Position numbers and translations under genes: made by a program | From: Cellulomonas sp. | GTDB taxonomy: Bacteria > Actinomycetota > Actinomycetes > Actinomycetales > Cellulomonadaceae | NCBI RefSeq assembly: GCF_015234515.1 | Contig: NZ_JADGMY010000011.1 | Coordinates: 1-64,000, forward strand | DNA length: 64,000 nucleotides | Direction of reading: 5' to 3' | Shown: piece by piece, positions 44,040-54,205 of the stretch | Position numbering within the stretch: the first letter of the stretch is position 1 | Layout of the letters: each line of letters begins with the position of its first letter | Notes under the pieces: model-generated | Database searches by the model: none | Told to the model about the DNA's origin: nothing | The model's input: the letters and a program-made list of their open reading frames with translations, nothing else

Positions 44040-45557
44040 GTGGCGACGTTCGTCGACCGTGTCGTGCTGCACGCGACCGGCGGTGACGGTGGGCACGGCT
44101 GTGCATCCATCCACCGCGAGAAGTTCAAGCCGCTCGCCGGCCCCGACGGCGGCAACGGCGGCAACGGCGGGTCGGTGATCGTCGAGGTCGACCCGCAGGT
44201 CACCACGCTGCTGCCGTTCCACCACCAGCCGCACCGGCGCGCCGCGTCGGGCACCCAGGGGATGGGGGACCACCGCAGCGGTTCGACCGCGGAGGACCTC
44301 GTCCTGCCCGTCCCGGACGGCACGGTCGTCAAGTCGCCCGACGGCACGGTCCTCGCGGACCTGGTCGGTGCGGGCTCGCGGTACGTCGTCGCAGCAGGCG
44401 GTCGCGGGGGCCTCGGCAACGCGGCGCTCGCGTCGCCGCGCCGCAAGGCGCCCGGGTTCGCCCTCCTCGGCGAGCCGGGCGACGAGGCCCAGGTCGTCCT
44501 CGAGCTCAAGACCATCGCCGACGTCGCCCTGGTCGGCTTCCCCTCCGCGGGCAAGTCGAGCCTCGTCGCGGCCATCTCCGCGGCGCGGCCGAAGATCGCC
44601 GACTACCCGTTCACGACGCTCGTGCCGAACCTCGGGGTCGTCCAGGCCGGTGACTTCCGCTACACGGTGGCTGACGTGCCCGGGCTCATCCCCGGGGCGT
44701 CGCAGGGCAAGGGGCTCGGTCTGGAGTTCCTGCGGCACATCGAGCGGTGCGCGGTCGTCGTCCACGTGCTCGACTGCGCCACGCTGGAGTCGGGGCGGGA
44801 CCCGGTCTCCGACCTCGACGTGATCGAGGCAGAGCTCGCCGCGTACTCCGAGGACCTCGAGGTCGCTGCGGGCGGCGTGCCGCTCGTCGAGCGTCCCCGC
44901 GTCGTCGTCCTCAACAAGATCGACGTGCCCGAGGCGCGCGAGCTGGCCGACCTGGTCCGCGCGGAGCTCGAGGGGCGCGGCCTGCCCGTGTTCGAGATCT
45001 CCGCCGCCAGCCACGAGGGCCTGCGCACGCTGACGTTCGCGCTCGCCGAGCGGGTCGTGGCCGCACGCCGGGCCGCCCCGGCCCCCGAGGCGACGCGGGT
45101 CGTGCTGCGTCCGCGCGCCGTCGACGACTCGGGCTTCACGGTCAAGCGCCGCGAGGGCGGCGGTCAGGTGTGGTTCTCGATCCGCGGCGAGAAGCCCGAG
45201 CGGTGGGTGCGCCAGACCGACTTCGCGAACGACGAGGCCGTCGGGTACCTCGCGGACCGGCTCGCGCGGGCCGGCGTCGAGGACGCCCTCTACAAGGCCG
45301 GTGCCGTCGCGGGCGACGAGGTGCGCATCGGACCGGACGAGAACTCGGTCGTGTTCGACTGGGAGCCCACGCTGCTGACCGGGTCGGAGCTGCTCGGCGG
45401 GCCCCGCGGCAGCGACGTCCGGCTCGAGGACCGGTCGCGGCCCACGCGCGGCCAGAAGCGTCGCGAGTACACCGAGCGCATGGACGCCAAGGCGGCCGCG
45501 CGTGCCGAGATGTGGACGGAGCGCGAGCAGGGCGTCTGGACGGACCCGGACTCCTGA
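44040..45557 (+). CDS. obgE: GTPase Obg/CgtA
   Basis: This 505-aa GTPase has the glycine-rich Obg fold ([14 protein letters not shown] early on), a G domain (G1 [11 protein letters not shown]3 [11 protein letters not shown]4 LNKID) and a C-terminal OCT domain followed by a basic tail. It is an essential ribosome-assembly and stringent-response GTPase that binds the 50S particle. GTG 44040 is preceded by AAGGAGG (44026-44032). It follows L27, as in most bacteria. Confidence 0.96.
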   Translation: MATFVDRVVLHATGGDGGHGCASIHREKFKPLAGPDGGNGGNGGSVIVEVDPQVTTLLPFHHQPHRRAASGTQGMGDHRSGSTAEDLVLPVPDGTVVKSPDGTVLADLVGAGSRYVVAAGGRGGLGNAALASPRRKAPGFALLGEPGDEAQVVLELKTIADVALVGFPSAGKSSLVAAISAARPKIADYPFTTLVPNLGVVQAGDFRYTVADVPGLIPGASQGKGLGLEFLRHIERCAVVVHVLDCATLESGRDPVSDLDVIEAELAAYSEDLEVAAGGVPLVERPRVVVLNKIDVPEARELADLVRAELEGRGLPVFEISAASHEGLRTLTFALAERVVAARRAAPAPEATRVVLRPRAVDDSGFTVKRREGGGQVWFSIRGEKPERWVRQTDFANDEAVGYLADRLARAGVEDALYKAGAVAGDEVRIGPDENSVVFDWEPTLLTGSELLGGPRGSDVRLEDRSRPTRGQKRREYTERMDAKAAARAEMWTEREQGVWTDPDS

Positions 45558-45633
45558 CGACAGCCTCCCGGACGTGCCCGAGGCGCGTCCGGGAGCCGGT
45601 CGCTGCACGAAGCGGCCCACGGGGCGAGGCATC

Positions 45634-46782
45634 ATGGGTGCCGTGAGTGCCGCCGCCCTGTCGGGACGTGACCAGCTGCCCGTCGCGGGCCGCATCGTCG
45701 TCAAGGTCGGTTCGTCGTCCCTGACGACGACTGACGGGCACCTCGACCCGCAGCGGCTCGCCGCCGTGGTCGACCTGCTCGCGGCGCGCCGCGCCGCCGG
45801 CACGCAGGTGGTGCTGGTGTCCTCGGGTGCCATCGCGGCGGGCATCGGCCCGCTCGGTCTGGCCGCGCGGCCGCGGGACCTCGCCACGCAGCAGGCGGCG
45901 GCGTCCGTGGGCCAGGGCCTGCTCGTGGCCCACTACACGCGGGCGTTCGCGGCCCACGGCACGACGGTCGCCCAGGTGCTCCTCACGGCCGAGGACACCT
46001 GGCGTCGCGGGCAGTACCGCAACGCGCACCGCGCGCTGACCCGGCTGCTCGACCTGGGCGTCGTGCCCATCATCAACGAGAACGACGCCGTGGCGACCGA
46101 CGAGATCCGCTTCGGCGACAACGACCGGCTCGCGGCGCTCGTCTCCCACCTGGTCCACGCCGACGCGCTCGTGCTCCTCACGGACGTCGACGCGCTGTAC
46201 ACGGGCCCGCCCTCGCGGCCGGGGTCCGAGCGCATCGGGGAGGTGCGCACGCTGGGCGAGATCGAGGGGATCGACGTCACGGCGCGCGGCAGTGCGGTGG
46301 GCACGGGCGGCATGGTCACCAAGCTGGAGTCGGTGGCCATCGCGACGCAGTCGGGCATCCCCGTGCTCCTCACGTCCGTGGCGCACGCCGCGGCAGGGCT
46401 GACGGGTGCCGACGTCGGCACGTGGTTCGCCGCGACGGGACGCCGGCGCTCGATCCGCCTCCTGTGGCTGGCGCACGCCGCGCGGACACGGGGCCGGCTC
46501 GTGCTCGACGAGGGCGCCGTGCGTGCGGTCGTCGAGCGGCGCACGTCGCTGCTGCCCGCCGGGGTCACGGGTGTCGAGGGCGCGTTCGAGGCAGGCGACC
46601 CCGTCGAGCTGGTCGACCCGGCGGGCGAGGTCGTCGCCCGCGGCCTCGTCGCCTACGGCGCCGAGGAGGTGCCGCAGCTGCTGGGGCGCAGCACGGGGGA
46701 GCTCCGCGCGGCGCTGGGTCCGGGGTACGACCGTGAGCTCGTGCACCGCGACGACCTCGTCCTCGTGCGTCGACGCCGCTGA
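45634..46782 (+). CDS. proB: Glutamate 5-kinase
   Basis: This 382-aa kinase phosphorylates glutamate, the first and feedback-controlled step of proline synthesis. The amino-acid kinase domain has [11 protein letters not shown] and [18 protein letters not shown], and the C-terminal PUA domain ends in [13 protein letters not shown] residues. ATG 45634 or GTG 45643 may be the start; a weak CATCAT -10 (45630-45635) is 7 bases before the GTG and would make that one leaderless. It lies 76 bp after obgE and 76 bp before proA. Confidence 0.95.
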   Translation: MGAVSAAALSGRDQLPVAGRIVVKVGSSSLTTTDGHLDPQRLAAVVDLLAARRAAGTQVVLVSSGAIAAGIGPLGLAARPRDLATQQAAASVGQGLLVAHYTRAFAAHGTTVAQVLLTAEDTWRRGQYRNAHRALTRLLDLGVVPIINENDAVATDEIRFGDNDRLAALVSHLVHADALVLLTDVDALYTGPPSRPGSERIGEVRTLGEIEGIDVTARGSAVGTGGMVTKLESVAIATQSGIPVLLTSVAHAAAGLTGADVGTWFAATGRRRSIRLLWLAHAARTRGRLVLDEGAVRAVVERRTSLLPAGVTGVEGAFEAGDPVELVDPAGEVVARGLVAYGAEEVPQLLGRSTGELRAALGPGYDRELVHRDDLVLVRRRR

Positions 46783-46845
46783 GCGGCCACCCGGCGCGAC
46801 CCGGCCCGAGGCGCGGACGGTCGCCGTCCCGCGCCGGTGCGCGGC

Positions 46846-46858
46846 TAACCTGGACGGC
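46846..46858 (+). promoter_or_regulatory. proA -10 element, leaderless start
   Basis: TAACCT (46846-46851) is followed by seven bases and the proA ATG at 46859, with no Shine-Dalgarno. So proA may be transcribed apart from proB. Confidence 0.6.
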
Positions 46859-48163
46859 ATGACCACGTCGCTGGAGCAGTCGACGCCCGCCGTCCTGGAC
46901 GACCCCGAGGTCGCCGTCCTCGCCGTCGCGCGTCGCGCGCGGGAGGCGTCGCGCGCGCTCGCGACCGCGACCCGTGCCACGAAGGACGCCGCCCTGCGCG
47001 CGCTCGCCGATGCGCTCGTCGCCGCCACGGACCGGGTCCTGGCCGCGAACGCCCTGGACCTGGAGCGGGGACGCGCCAACGGCATGTCGCCCGGGCTGCT
47101 CGACCGCCTCGCGCTGAGCCCCGAGCGCGTCGCCGCGATCGCCGACGCCCTGCGCGAGCTCGCGGCGCTGCCCGACCCGGTGGGCGAGGTGGTGCGTGGC
47201 TCCACCTTGCCCAACGGGCTGCGGCTGCAGCAGCTGCGGGTGCCGATGGGCGTGGTCGGGATGATCTACGAGGCCCGCCCCAACGTCACGGTCGACGCCG
47301 CCGGACTCGCGCTGAAGAGCGGCAACGCGGTGATCCTGCGCGGCGGGTCTGCGGCCGCGAGCAGCAACGCGGTCGTCGTGGAGGTCCTCGCGGACGCCCT
47401 CGTCGCCCAGGGGCTGCCCGGTGACCTGGTCCAGTCGGTGGACGCGTGGGGGAGGCCCGGCGCGGTCGCGCTGATGCACGCGCGCGGCCTGGTCGACGTG
47501 CTGGTGCCGCGCGGCGGCGCCGACCTCATCGCGACCGTCGTGCGGGAGGCAACGGTCCCGGTGATCGAGACGGGGGTCGGCAACTGCCACCTGTACGTGG
47601 ACGCGAGCGCCGACCAGGCCGACGCCCTGGCCATCCTCCTCAACTCCAAGACGCAGCGCGTCGGGGTGTGCAACGCGGTGGAGACGCTGCTGGTGCACCG
47701 CCAGGTCGCCGACACGTTCCTGCCGTCCGCGCTCGCGGCGCTCACGCAGGCGGGGGTGACGGTGCACGGCGACGACGCGACGCTGCGTCATGCTCCGCAG
47801 GGCTCGACGACCGCCCCGGCGACGGACGCGGACTGGGGTACCGAGTACCTCTCCCTGGACCTCGCGGTGCGTGTGGTCGACGGTCTGGACGCGGCGATCG
47901 AGCACGTGCGGCGGTGGTCGACCGGTCACACGGAGGCGATCGTCACGCAGGACCTGCGCGCGGCCGAGCGGTTCGTCGCGGAGGTCGACGCCGCCGCGGT
48001 GATCGTCAACGCCTCGACGCGGTTCACCGACGGCGGCCAGTTCGGCCTCGGTGCGGAGATCGGCATCTCCACCCAGAAGCTGCACGCGCGCGGTCCGATG
48101 GGCCTGGCCGAGCTCACGACGACCAAGTGGGTCGTCCACGGCGACGGCCACGTGCGCCCCTGA
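46859..48163 (+). CDS. proA: Glutamate-5-semialdehyde dehydrogenase
   Basis: This 434-aa NADPH-dependent enzyme reduces glutamyl phosphate to the semialdehyde. The catalytic cysteine lies in [17 protein letters not shown], and [18 protein letters not shown] is the ProA cofactor-domain signature; the C-terminus ends [13 protein letters not shown]. With proB it commits carbon to proline, also an osmoprotectant. Confidence 0.97.
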   Translation: MTTSLEQSTPAVLDDPEVAVLAVARRAREASRALATATRATKDAALRALADALVAATDRVLAANALDLERGRANGMSPGLLDRLALSPERVAAIADALRELAALPDPVGEVVRGSTLPNGLRLQQLRVPMGVVGMIYEARPNVTVDAAGLALKSGNAVILRGGSAAASSNAVVVEVLADALVAQGLPGDLVQSVDAWGRPGAVALMHARGLVDVLVPRGGADLIATVVREATVPVIETGVGNCHLYVDASADQADALAILLNSKTQRVGVCNAVETLLVHRQVADTFLPSALAALTQAGVTVHGDDATLRHAPQGSTTAPATDADWGTEYLSLDLAVRVVDGLDAAIEHVRRWSTGHTEAIVTQDLRAAERFVAEVDAAAVIVNASTRFTDGGQFGLGAEIGISTQKLHARGPMGLAELTTTKWVVHGDGHVRP

Positions 48164-48284
48164 CCGGCCCGTGGCGTGGTCCGCGCTCCCAGGGCGGCGT
48201 GCGAGACTGGGTCGTTGCGGCACCGGGGGAGCGACGCCAGCCGCGACCACGGAAGAGACCGAAGAGGACCAGCAGGAGGACGAT

Positions 48285-48440
48285 GTGCACGCCACCCTGA
48301 TCGCCGCAGCCGAGACGGCCGCCGAACACTCCGATGCGCTGCCGTTCGCGCCCGCCGTCTTCGGCGTCGGCGCCTTCGCGGGGCTCGTGGCGATGCTGCT
48401 GGTCACGTATGCCTTCCGGTCCGTCGGGACGCGCCACTGA
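48285..48440 (+). CDS. Small single-pass membrane protein
   Basis: This 51-aa protein has one transmembrane helix ([22 protein letters not shown], about residues 19-41) after an acidic-alanine N-terminus and ends with a few basic residues. The GTG follows an AGGAGGA ribosome site (48274-48280). It sits 2 bp before nadD, a location where other actinobacteria also carry a short membrane protein. Function unknown. Confidence 0.75.
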   Translation: MHATLIAAAETAAEHSDALPFAPAVFGVGAFAGLVAMLLVTYAFRSVGTRH

Positions 48441-48442
48441 CG

Positions 48443-49060
48443 GTGCCGGCCACCGGAGAGGTCCCCATTCGCCCACGCCTCGGTGTGATGGGCGGCACGT
48501 TCGACCCCGTGCACCACGGGCACCTGGTGGCCGCCAGCGAGGTCGCCGCCCGGTTCGACCTCGACGAGGTCGTGTTCGTCCCCACGGGCAACCCCACGTT
48601 CAAGCAGCACATCGACGTGTCGCCCGCCGAGCACCGCTACCTCATGACGGTGATCGCGACCGCGTCGAACCCCCGGTTCACGGTGAGCCGCGTGGACATC
48701 GACCGCGCGGGACTGACCTTCACGGTCGACACCCTCCGTGACCTCAAGAACGAGCGTCCGGACGCCGACCTCTTCTTCATCACCGGTGCGGACGCCATCG
48801 CGCAGATCCTGACGTGGAAGGATGCTGCGGAGCTGTTCGACATGGCGCGGTTCGTGGCAGTCACCCGTCCGGGCCACGCGTTGTCGGTGGACGGCCTGCC
48901 CGCCGGGCGGGTCGACGTGCTGGAGGTCCCCGCCCTGGCGATCTCCTCGTCCGACGTCCGTGCGCGTGCGCGTGCAGGGGCGCCGGTGTGGTACCTCGTC
49001 CCGGACGGGGTTGTCCAGTACATCGCCAAGCACAGGTTGTATCGAGGTCGTCATGAGTGA
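48443..49060 (+). CDS. nadD: Nicotinate-nucleotide adenylyltransferase
   Basis: This 205-aa enzyme makes deamido-NAD from nicotinate mononucleotide and [21 protein letters not shown] carries the HxGH motif, and the C-terminal [10 protein letters not shown] matches the ISSTxxR motif. GTG 48443 follows the small membrane gene by 2 bp; the longer frame upstream is a shadow. It overlaps the next gene by 8 bp. Confidence 0.95.
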   Translation: MPATGEVPIRPRLGVMGGTFDPVHHGHLVAASEVAARFDLDEVVFVPTGNPTFKQHIDVSPAEHRYLMTVIATASNPRFTVSRVDIDRAGLTFTVDTLRDLKNERPDADLFFITGADAIAQILTWKDAAELFDMARFVAVTRPGHALSVDGLPAGRVDVLEVPALAISSSDVRARARAGAPVWYLVPDGVVQYIAKHRLYRGRHE

Positions 49061-50321
49061 ACCCGGAGAGCGCCGTCGCCGTCGTGAGATGGAGCGTGCG
49101 GCCCAGGACGGTGGGCAGGCCCCTGGCGGCCCGCCCTCCCCGCCCGCGGGGGACGACGCGGCGCCGAGCTCGCGTCGTGCCATGCGCAGCAGGTTGGTGA
49201 CGCCACCGGCCGGCACCACGTCGGCAGGGCCGACGGGCACACCGGCATGGTCGTCCGCAGCCGGGCAGCAGCCGGCGCGACCCGGGCCGGTCTCGGCGGG
49301 CCCCGCGATGCCCGGGCCGGTCTCGTCAGGCCCCGGTGCGTCGGGGCCGGCCGCCGGTGACGGCTCACGGTCGCGGCGGTCGTTCCGCGACTCCGCGCTC
49401 GATCCGACGTCCGCGCCGCGCGCCGCGACGCCCCGTCCGGCGCCGGCCCCGTCGGCGCAGCAGCGGTCCGCTTCCGCTCCCGCGCCGCGGCCCGCACCGG
49501 CTCCCTCAGCCGGTGCGCCCGCCTGGGGCGCGAGGGGAGCGGCCGCGGCCGACCCGCGCACGACGTCCCGGCCTGCGGCCGCGCAGCCCGCGCCGGACCC
49601 GGCCTGGGGCCAGCGGTCGGCGCCCGGTGCGGCACCCCGCCCTGGCGACGGCTCCGGCTGGCGTCGCGAGAGCGCGCCCGCGTCCGGTGGGCCCAGCTGG
49701 GCGGGCGGAGCGGCGGCTGCTCCTGCCACGCCGCCGCGCACGTCCGCGTGGGGTGCAGGGACGGCGGCGGCACCGCCGGCGCCCGTGCCCACGCCGACAC
49801 CCGCACCCTCGGCGTGGACGCCCGCGACCCCCGCGAGCGCGCCGTCACAGCCGCCCGCTGCGCCGTCGGTGACGTCGTTCCGGGCGGAGCCGCCGGCGGC
49901 CGCCCCGCAGCAGGCGAGCGCCGGGCCGGCTCTCTGGACCCCTGGTGGTCCACCGGCCGCCGCGGCCCCGTCCCAGCCGGACGTGGCAGGCGTGTCCGCT
50001 CCCGCGGCGGAGCGGCCGGCCGATGCCTGGCCGCGGACGCCCGACGCGACGACCGCCGACGAGAAGCCCGCTCCGCCGTGGGCCACCGCGCGGTCCGCCG
50101 GCGCGACGCACGACGACGACCTGGACGACGAGGACGACGACGAACCGTCGCGACGCCTGCACCCCTACACCTGGTTGCACGTGCTCGTCCTGGCCGTCGT
50201 GGCGTTCGTGCTCGGCTTCCTCATCATGCTGCTCGTCATCCAGACGCGCCCCGACGGTGGCGGGGCCGAGGCGCAGGCTGCGCCCGCGTTCACCACCGCC
50301 GTCGTGGCCGGACCCGCCTGA
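49053..50321 (+). CDS. Ala/Pro-rich membrane-anchored protein
   Basis: This 422-aa protein has an arginine-rich start ([17 protein letters not shown]), about 300 residues of disordered Ala/Pro/Gly/Ser sequence with recurring PAW and PSAW patches, an acidic stretch ([11 protein letters not shown]) and one transmembrane helix ([22 protein letters not shown], about 370-395), leaving a short outer tail. The position between nadD and rsfS is shared by hypothetical proteins in related genomes. Function unknown; a scaffold or envelope role is possible. Confidence 0.7.
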   Translation: MSEPGERRRRREMERAAQDGGQAPGGPPSPPAGDDAAPSSRRAMRSRLVTPPAGTTSAGPTGTPAWSSAAGQQPARPGPVSAGPAMPGPVSSGPGASGPAAGDGSRSRRSFRDSALDPTSAPRAATPRPAPAPSAQQRSASAPAPRPAPAPSAGAPAWGARGAAAADPRTTSRPAAAQPAPDPAWGQRSAPGAAPRPGDGSGWRRESAPASGGPSWAGGAAAAPATPPRTSAWGAGTAAAPPAPVPTPTPAPSAWTPATPASAPSQPPAAPSVTSFRAEPPAAAPQQASAGPALWTPGGPPAAAAPSQPDVAGVSAPAAERPADAWPRTPDATTADEKPAPPWATARSAGATHDDDLDDEDDDEPSRRLHPYTWLHVLVLAVVAFVLGFLIMLLVIQTRPDGGGAEAQAAPAFTTAVVAGPA

Positions 50322-50389
50322 CGTCTCCCGCAATCCCTGCGGCGTCGCACCATCCGGTCGACGCCGTCCCCCGAACACGAGGAGCCCAC

Positions 50390-50773
50390 GTGCCCGCGAG
50401 CACCCGCGCGATCGAGCTGGCCCATGCGGCCGCACGCGCCGCATCGAATCTCAAGGCGCAGGAGATCATCGCGCTCGACGTGAGCGAGCAGCTCGTCCTG
50501 ACCGACGTCTTCCTCATCGCCTCCGGCACCAACGAGCGGCAGGTCGGCGGCATCGTCGACGCCGTCGAGGAGGCGTTGCACCACCTGGGCGCCAAGCCGG
50601 TGCGTCGCGAGGGCAAGGCGCAGGGGCGGTGGGTCCTCATCGACTTCGGCGAGATCGTGGTGCACGTGCAGCACGCCGAGGACCGCGTCTACTACGCGCT
50701 CGAGCGGCTCTGGAAGGACTGCCCGCTCATCGAGCTGCCCCCGGAGGAGCGAGGCGAGCAGGCGGACGCGTGA
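50390..50773 (+). CDS. rsfS: Ribosomal silencing factor RsfS
   Basis: This 127-aa protein binds L14 on the 50S subunit and blocks subunit joining under nutrient limitation. ALDVSEQLVLTDVFLIASG and GRWVLIDFGEIVVHV are its signatures. GTG 50390 follows GAGGAG by six bases. Its stop overlaps the next GTG (GTGA). Confidence 0.95.
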   Translation: MPASTRAIELAHAAARAASNLKAQEIIALDVSEQLVLTDVFLIASGTNERQVGGIVDAVEEALHHLGAKPVRREGKAQGRWVLIDFGEIVVHVQHAEDRVYYALERLWKDCPLIELPPEERGEQADA

Positions 50774-51468
50774 CGCAGCGGCTGCTGCTCTGGCGGCACG
50801 CCCGCACGGCGTACAACTCGCAGGCGCGGCTGCAGGGGCAGATCGACATCCCGCTGGACGAGGTGGGCCACTGGCAGGCCCGGACGTCGGCGGCCCGGCT
50901 GGCGGTCCGGCACCGGCCGGCGCGCATCGTGGCGTCCGACCTGACACGAGCCGTGGAGACGGCGACGTACCTGAGCCGCGCGCTCGACGTCCCCGTCGAG
51001 GTCGACCCCCGGCTGCGCGAGCGGGCCTTCGGTGCCTGGGAGGGCCTGACCGGTCAGGAGATCGAGGTCGGCTGGCCGGGGGAGTTCACCGCGTGGCGTG
51101 CGGGTGGTGACCCGGCCGGGGTCGGCGCCGAGTCCCGCGCCGACGTGGCCGCACGCGTGTCCGCGGCCGTGCTGGACCAGGTCGCGCGCACGCCCGGCCG
51201 CGGCGACGTCGTCATCGTGTCCCACGGCGCGGCACTGGGGTCCCTCGTGGCGGAGCTGCTCGGCCAGGCCCCCGCATGGCGTGGCCTGGTCGGCATGCAC
51301 AACGCCCACTGGGCGGAGATGACGACGTCGGGCCCGGCCGTGGAGCCCGCCTGGCGGCTGCTCGGCTACAACATCGGGCCGACCGACGCGTCGTCCGACT
51401 GGAACGCCGGGCCCGACCCGGAGCCGGCGGAGCGGGACGCGGACGACGCGACCCGTGACCCGGACTGA
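50770..51468 (+). CDS. Histidine phosphatase (phosphoglycerate mutase-like)
   Basis: This 232-aa protein of the histidine phosphatase superfamily has the motif LLWRHARTAYN (RHA in place of the usual RHG) at residues 6-16 and a second catalytic His in VSHGAALGSLV. It is coupled to rsfS by a 4-bp overlap and ends just before tRNA-Ala, an order seen widely in actinobacteria, where it is annotated as phosphoglycerate mutase-like. The real substrate is not known; GpgP-like glucosylglycerate phosphatase is one option. Confidence 0.85.
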   Translation: MTQRLLLWRHARTAYNSQARLQGQIDIPLDEVGHWQARTSAARLAVRHRPARIVASDLTRAVETATYLSRALDVPVEVDPRLRERAFGAWEGLTGQEIEVGWPGEFTAWRAGGDPAGVGAESRADVAARVSAAVLDQVARTPGRGDVVIVSHGAALGSLVAELLGQAPAWRGLVGMHNAHWAEMTTSGPAVEPAWRLLGYNIGPTDASSDWNAGPDPEPAERDADDATRDPD

Positions 51469-51582
51469 CGACGCGTCGCACGTCACACCGCGATCGGGGG
51501 GACGCGATTGGCGCTTCGCCGCTCGTTCGTCCTAGACTCACCGGGCGCCCTTCGGGGCGACTGAGGTCCGGCAACGGGCAAC

Positions 51583-51655
51583 GGGGCTGTGGCGCAGCTG
51601 GTAGCGCACCTGCATGGCATGCAGGGGGTCAGGGGTTCGAGTCCCCTCAGCTCCA
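51583..51655 (+). tRNA. tRNA-Ala (anticodon GGC)
   Basis: A complete 73-nt cloverleaf. The acceptor stem GGGGCTG pairs with CAGCTCC (one G-T pair), the anticodon stem CCTGC/GCAGG encloses ATGGCAT with anticodon GGC, and the T arm is GGGGTTCGAGTCCCC. The CCA end is not encoded; ACC follows. It reads GCC codons. Confidence 0.97.
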
Positions 51656-51661
51656 CCCGAG

Positions 51662-51694
51662 ACGACGACCTGCGAATCGCAGGTCGTCGTTTTG
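51662..51694 (+). terminator. tRNA-Ala terminator
   Basis: A 13-bp perfect stem (51662-51674 with 51678-51690) with a 3-nt loop is followed by TTTT, a classic intrinsic terminator and rare in this GC-rich window. Confidence 0.92.
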
Positions 51695-51722
51695 CTGTTC
51701 CGCTACGTCACGACACCGCCGG

Positions 51723-52613
51723 TCAGGCCGCGACGAGCGTGACCATCAGGGGCGTCGTGAGCGCCGACAGGGCGGTCGAGAGCACCAGGCTCGCGGCGAC
51801 CGGTCCCTGCAGCGACTCGAAGCGGTTCGCCATGAGGTAGACGTTCGTCCCCACGCTGACGGAGGCGAGCAGTGTCACGACCTGCGTCTCGAGCGGCGGG
51901 AGCCCCAGCGCGACGGCGAGCCCCCAGACGACGAGCGGGCACGCCACGAGCTTGAGGATGGTGATGCCCGTGCTCACCTGCCACCGGGATCGCACGTCGT
52001 GCTGCACGAGGCCGGCGCCGAGCGCCACCAGAGCGAGGGGGATGGCTGCGCCCGCGAGCTGCCGGAGCGGTTCGTCGAGGACCGTGGGCAGCGAGGCGCC
52101 GGTGAGCCCGAACGCGGTTCCGGCGAGGATGCCGGCGATGACGGGGTTCGTCGGGACGCTGCGCACGGTGCCTGCGGGCGCGGACCGCGAGACGGCGCCG
52201 TGTCGCGCCCACTCCACCGAGGCTGTGACGAGGGTCCACAGCACGAGCGAGTTGAAGACCAGGACGAGCGCCACGGAGGGCAGGGCGTCCTCCCCGAGCA
52301 GTGCCGCGGCGAGCGGGAGACCCAGCAGGACGTTGTTCGACAAGATCCCGCCCAGCGCGAATCGCCTGTTCGACCCGGTCCAGGTCGAGGCGCGAGGCGA
52401 TGACACGGCCGACGACGAAGACGACCAGGCACCCGCCGAAGAAGGCCACGAGCAGGCGTGCGTCGACCGGCGGAGCCTCGGACAGTGCCGCCATCTGGCG
52501 GAAGAGAAGGGGATCGTTTCGTCTCGTATCGCGAACATGGCTCGGGCGAGAGGCCGCAGCGCGCCGGTTTGCCGCTCTCCCCAGGAGCCCGGCGCCGCAG
52601 CCGTCGCTCGCAC
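51723..52613 (-). pseudogene. AEC-family transporter, frameshifted and N-terminally damaged
   Basis: The C-terminal ~210 residues (GGILSNNVLLGLPLAAALLG onward, then GTNVYLMANRFE) form the last helices of an auxin-efflux-carrier-like permease. The upstream helices (FGGCLVVFVVGRVIASRL) lie in another frame: the break is near 52355-52370. A second break near 52510-52535 separates PLLFRQMA from MFAI. The first one or two helices cannot be recognised. Either the gene is decaying or the assembly has errors; two shifts make decay more likely. Confidence 0.75.
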
Positions 52614-52839
52614 CGACGTGCCGCGCCTTCACACGCACTCGGCGTGGCACCGAGCGCGCGGGTGCTGTAAGCCCACCACTTGACTCCTGTGTCATGACCT
52701 TGCACACTCGCCGGGCGGCTGCGGCCCGTCGGCGGGAGCCGTCGGCCCCGGCCGCCCGGAAGGCGCGGGCTGCCGGTCCCGATGTGGGGGCACGGCGGAC
52801 TTCCGAGGACGTTCGACCTTTCGCACGAAGGAGTGCTTC
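52614..52839 (+). promoter_or_regulatory. Xylanase upstream region and promoter
   Basis: No gene fits here. TTGACT (52680-52685) and CACACT (52703-52708) are separated by 17 bp and could be the xylanase promoter, with a leader of about 125 nt. AAGGAG lies about 8 bases before the ATG. No LacI/CebR-type palindrome was found. Confidence 0.5.
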
Positions 52840-53868
52840 ATGTCCTCTGTCCCCACGCGCACCGCGGTCCGGACGCGCCGTCCGGTCCGCTCGCTGATCG
52901 GCGCTGTCGCCGCCGGCGCGCTCCTGGCAGGCGGTGTCGCCGTCGCGGCGCCCGCCATGGCCGCCACGATCAACAGCAACCAGACCGGCACGAGCGGCGG
53001 GTACTGGTTCTCGTTCTGGACCGACAGCCCCGGCACCGTCTCGGCCGGCATGAACGACGGCGGCAACTACACGACGAACTGGCAGAACACCGGCAACTTC
53101 GTCATCGGCAAGGGCTGGTCCAAGGGCGACAGCTCGAAGGTCGTGAGCTACTCCGGTCAGTTCAATCCCTCGGGCAACGCGTACCTGACGCTGTACGGGT
53201 GGACCAACGGTCCGCTGATCGAGTACTACATCGTCGACTCGTGGGGCACGTACCGCCCGACCGGCACCCACAAGGGGACCGTCACGAGTGACGGCGGCAC
53301 GTACGACATCTACGAGACGACGCGCGTCAACGCCCCCTCGATCGAGGGCAACAGCTCGACGTTCAAGCAGTTCTGGTCGGTCCGGCAGTCCAAGCGCGTG
53401 GGCGGCACCATCACCGCCGGCAACCACTTCTCCGCGTGGGCGTCCAAGGGCATGCAGCTGGGCAACCACAACTACATGATCCTGGCGACCGAGGGCTACC
53501 AGTCCTCCGGCAGCTCGAACATCACGATGTCGACGGGGTCGGGTGGCGGTGGCAACACCGGGGGCGGCAACACCGGCGGTGGCAACACCGGCGGTGGGAA
53601 CACCGGCGGCGGCAGCACCGGCTCGTGCACCGCGACGGCGACCAAGGCCGAGAGCTGGGGTGACCGGTTCAACGTCACCTACACGGTCTCGGGCAAGTCG
53701 AACTGGTCGGTGACGGTCTACCCGAGCAACGGGCAGTCGATCCAGAACTCGTGGGGGGCCAACCGCAACGGCAACACCTTCACGCCCAACGGCTCGAACA
53801 GCTTCGGTGTGACGTACTACAAGGGCAGCAACAACGTCGACTGGACGCCCACCGGCGTCTGCTCGTAG
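52840..53868 (+). CDS. Secreted GH11 endo-1,4-beta-xylanase with CBM2b-like module
   Basis: This 342-aa enzyme has a signal peptide (cleavage after PAMA, about residue 41), a GH11 beta-jelly-roll with nucleophile Glu128 (PLIEYYIVD) and acid/base Glu218 (ATEGYQSS), a GGGNT-repeat linker (about 235-260) and a C-terminal ~80-residue module bounded by Cys263 and Cys341. That module ([20 protein letters not shown]) matches the xylan-binding CBM2b of Cellulomonas fimi Xyn11A. It degrades xylan outside the cell. The linker DNA is a 15-bp tandem repeat. It is the only polysaccharidase in the window. Confidence 0.94.
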   Translation: MSSVPTRTAVRTRRPVRSLIGAVAAGALLAGGVAVAAPAMAATINSNQTGTSGGYWFSFWTDSPGTVSAGMNDGGNYTTNWQNTGNFVIGKGWSKGDSSKVVSYSGQFNPSGNAYLTLYGWTNGPLIEYYIVDSWGTYRPTGTHKGTVTSDGGTYDIYETTRVNAPSIEGNSSTFKQFWSVRQSKRVGGTITAGNHFSAWASKGMQLGNHNYMILATEGYQSSGSSNITMSTGSGGGGNTGGGNTGGGNTGGGNTGGGSTGSCTATATKAESWGDRFNVTYTVSGKSNWSVTVYPSNGQSIQNSWGANRNGNTFTPNGSNSFGVTYYKGSNNVDWTPTGVCS

Positions 53869-53877
53869 TCCTGCCGT

Positions 53878-53913
53878 GCGGGGGCGTCGGGGCCACGGCC
53901 CCGGCGCCCCCGC
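53878..53913 (+). terminator. Terminator after the xylanase gene
   Basis: A nested dyad: outer 9-bp stem (53878-53886 with 53905-53913) and inner 7-bp stem (53888-53894 with 53897-53903). There is no T-run. Confidence 0.65.
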
Positions 53914-53968
53914 CGCACGTCCGGGGTCGCGCGCCTGCCGTCCACCGGTCTGCCGCGAGCAGCGCGGG

Positions 53969-54205
53969 TCAGGTCGTGGCGTCGTCCGGCGGGCCGGCCG
54001 GGTCCTCGCTGCTCTCGCGCCCGGCGAGGAAGGCGGTCAGCGCGGGGCCGTCCGCCTCGACCCGGTCGACGACCTCGTCGCCCGTGCACGTCCACAGGCC
54101 GACCGTGACCTGCGTGCCGTCCCGGTCGAGCACGCGCCACACCGCACCGGAGTCCTCCCACCGGCGCAGGGCGTCGGCGGCGTCCGCGGCGGTGTGGGTG
54201 GTCAC
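53969..54205 (-). CDS. Small conserved protein following a MarR gene
   Basis: This 78-aa protein begins VTTHTAADAADALRRWEDSG and has no recognised domain; DGTQVTVGLWTCTGDEVVDRVEAD looks like a small beta-rich fold. GTG 54205 overlaps the MarR stop by 4 bp, so it is translationally coupled and probably co-regulated. Similar short proteins occur in other actinobacteria. Function unknown. Confidence 0.7.
   Translation of the reverse strand: MTTHTAADAADALRRWEDSGAVWRVLDRDGTQVTVGLWTCTGDEVVDRVEADGPALTAFLAGRESSEDPAGPPDDATT

Noticed and set aside
51703-53469. A 588-codon minus-strand frame through the xylanase and AEC region
   Set aside because: Only the short middle part matches AEC helices; the rest is the shadow of the xylanase gene.
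53542-53610. Independent repeat element
   Set aside because: The 15-bp units simply encode the GGGNT linker of the xylanase.
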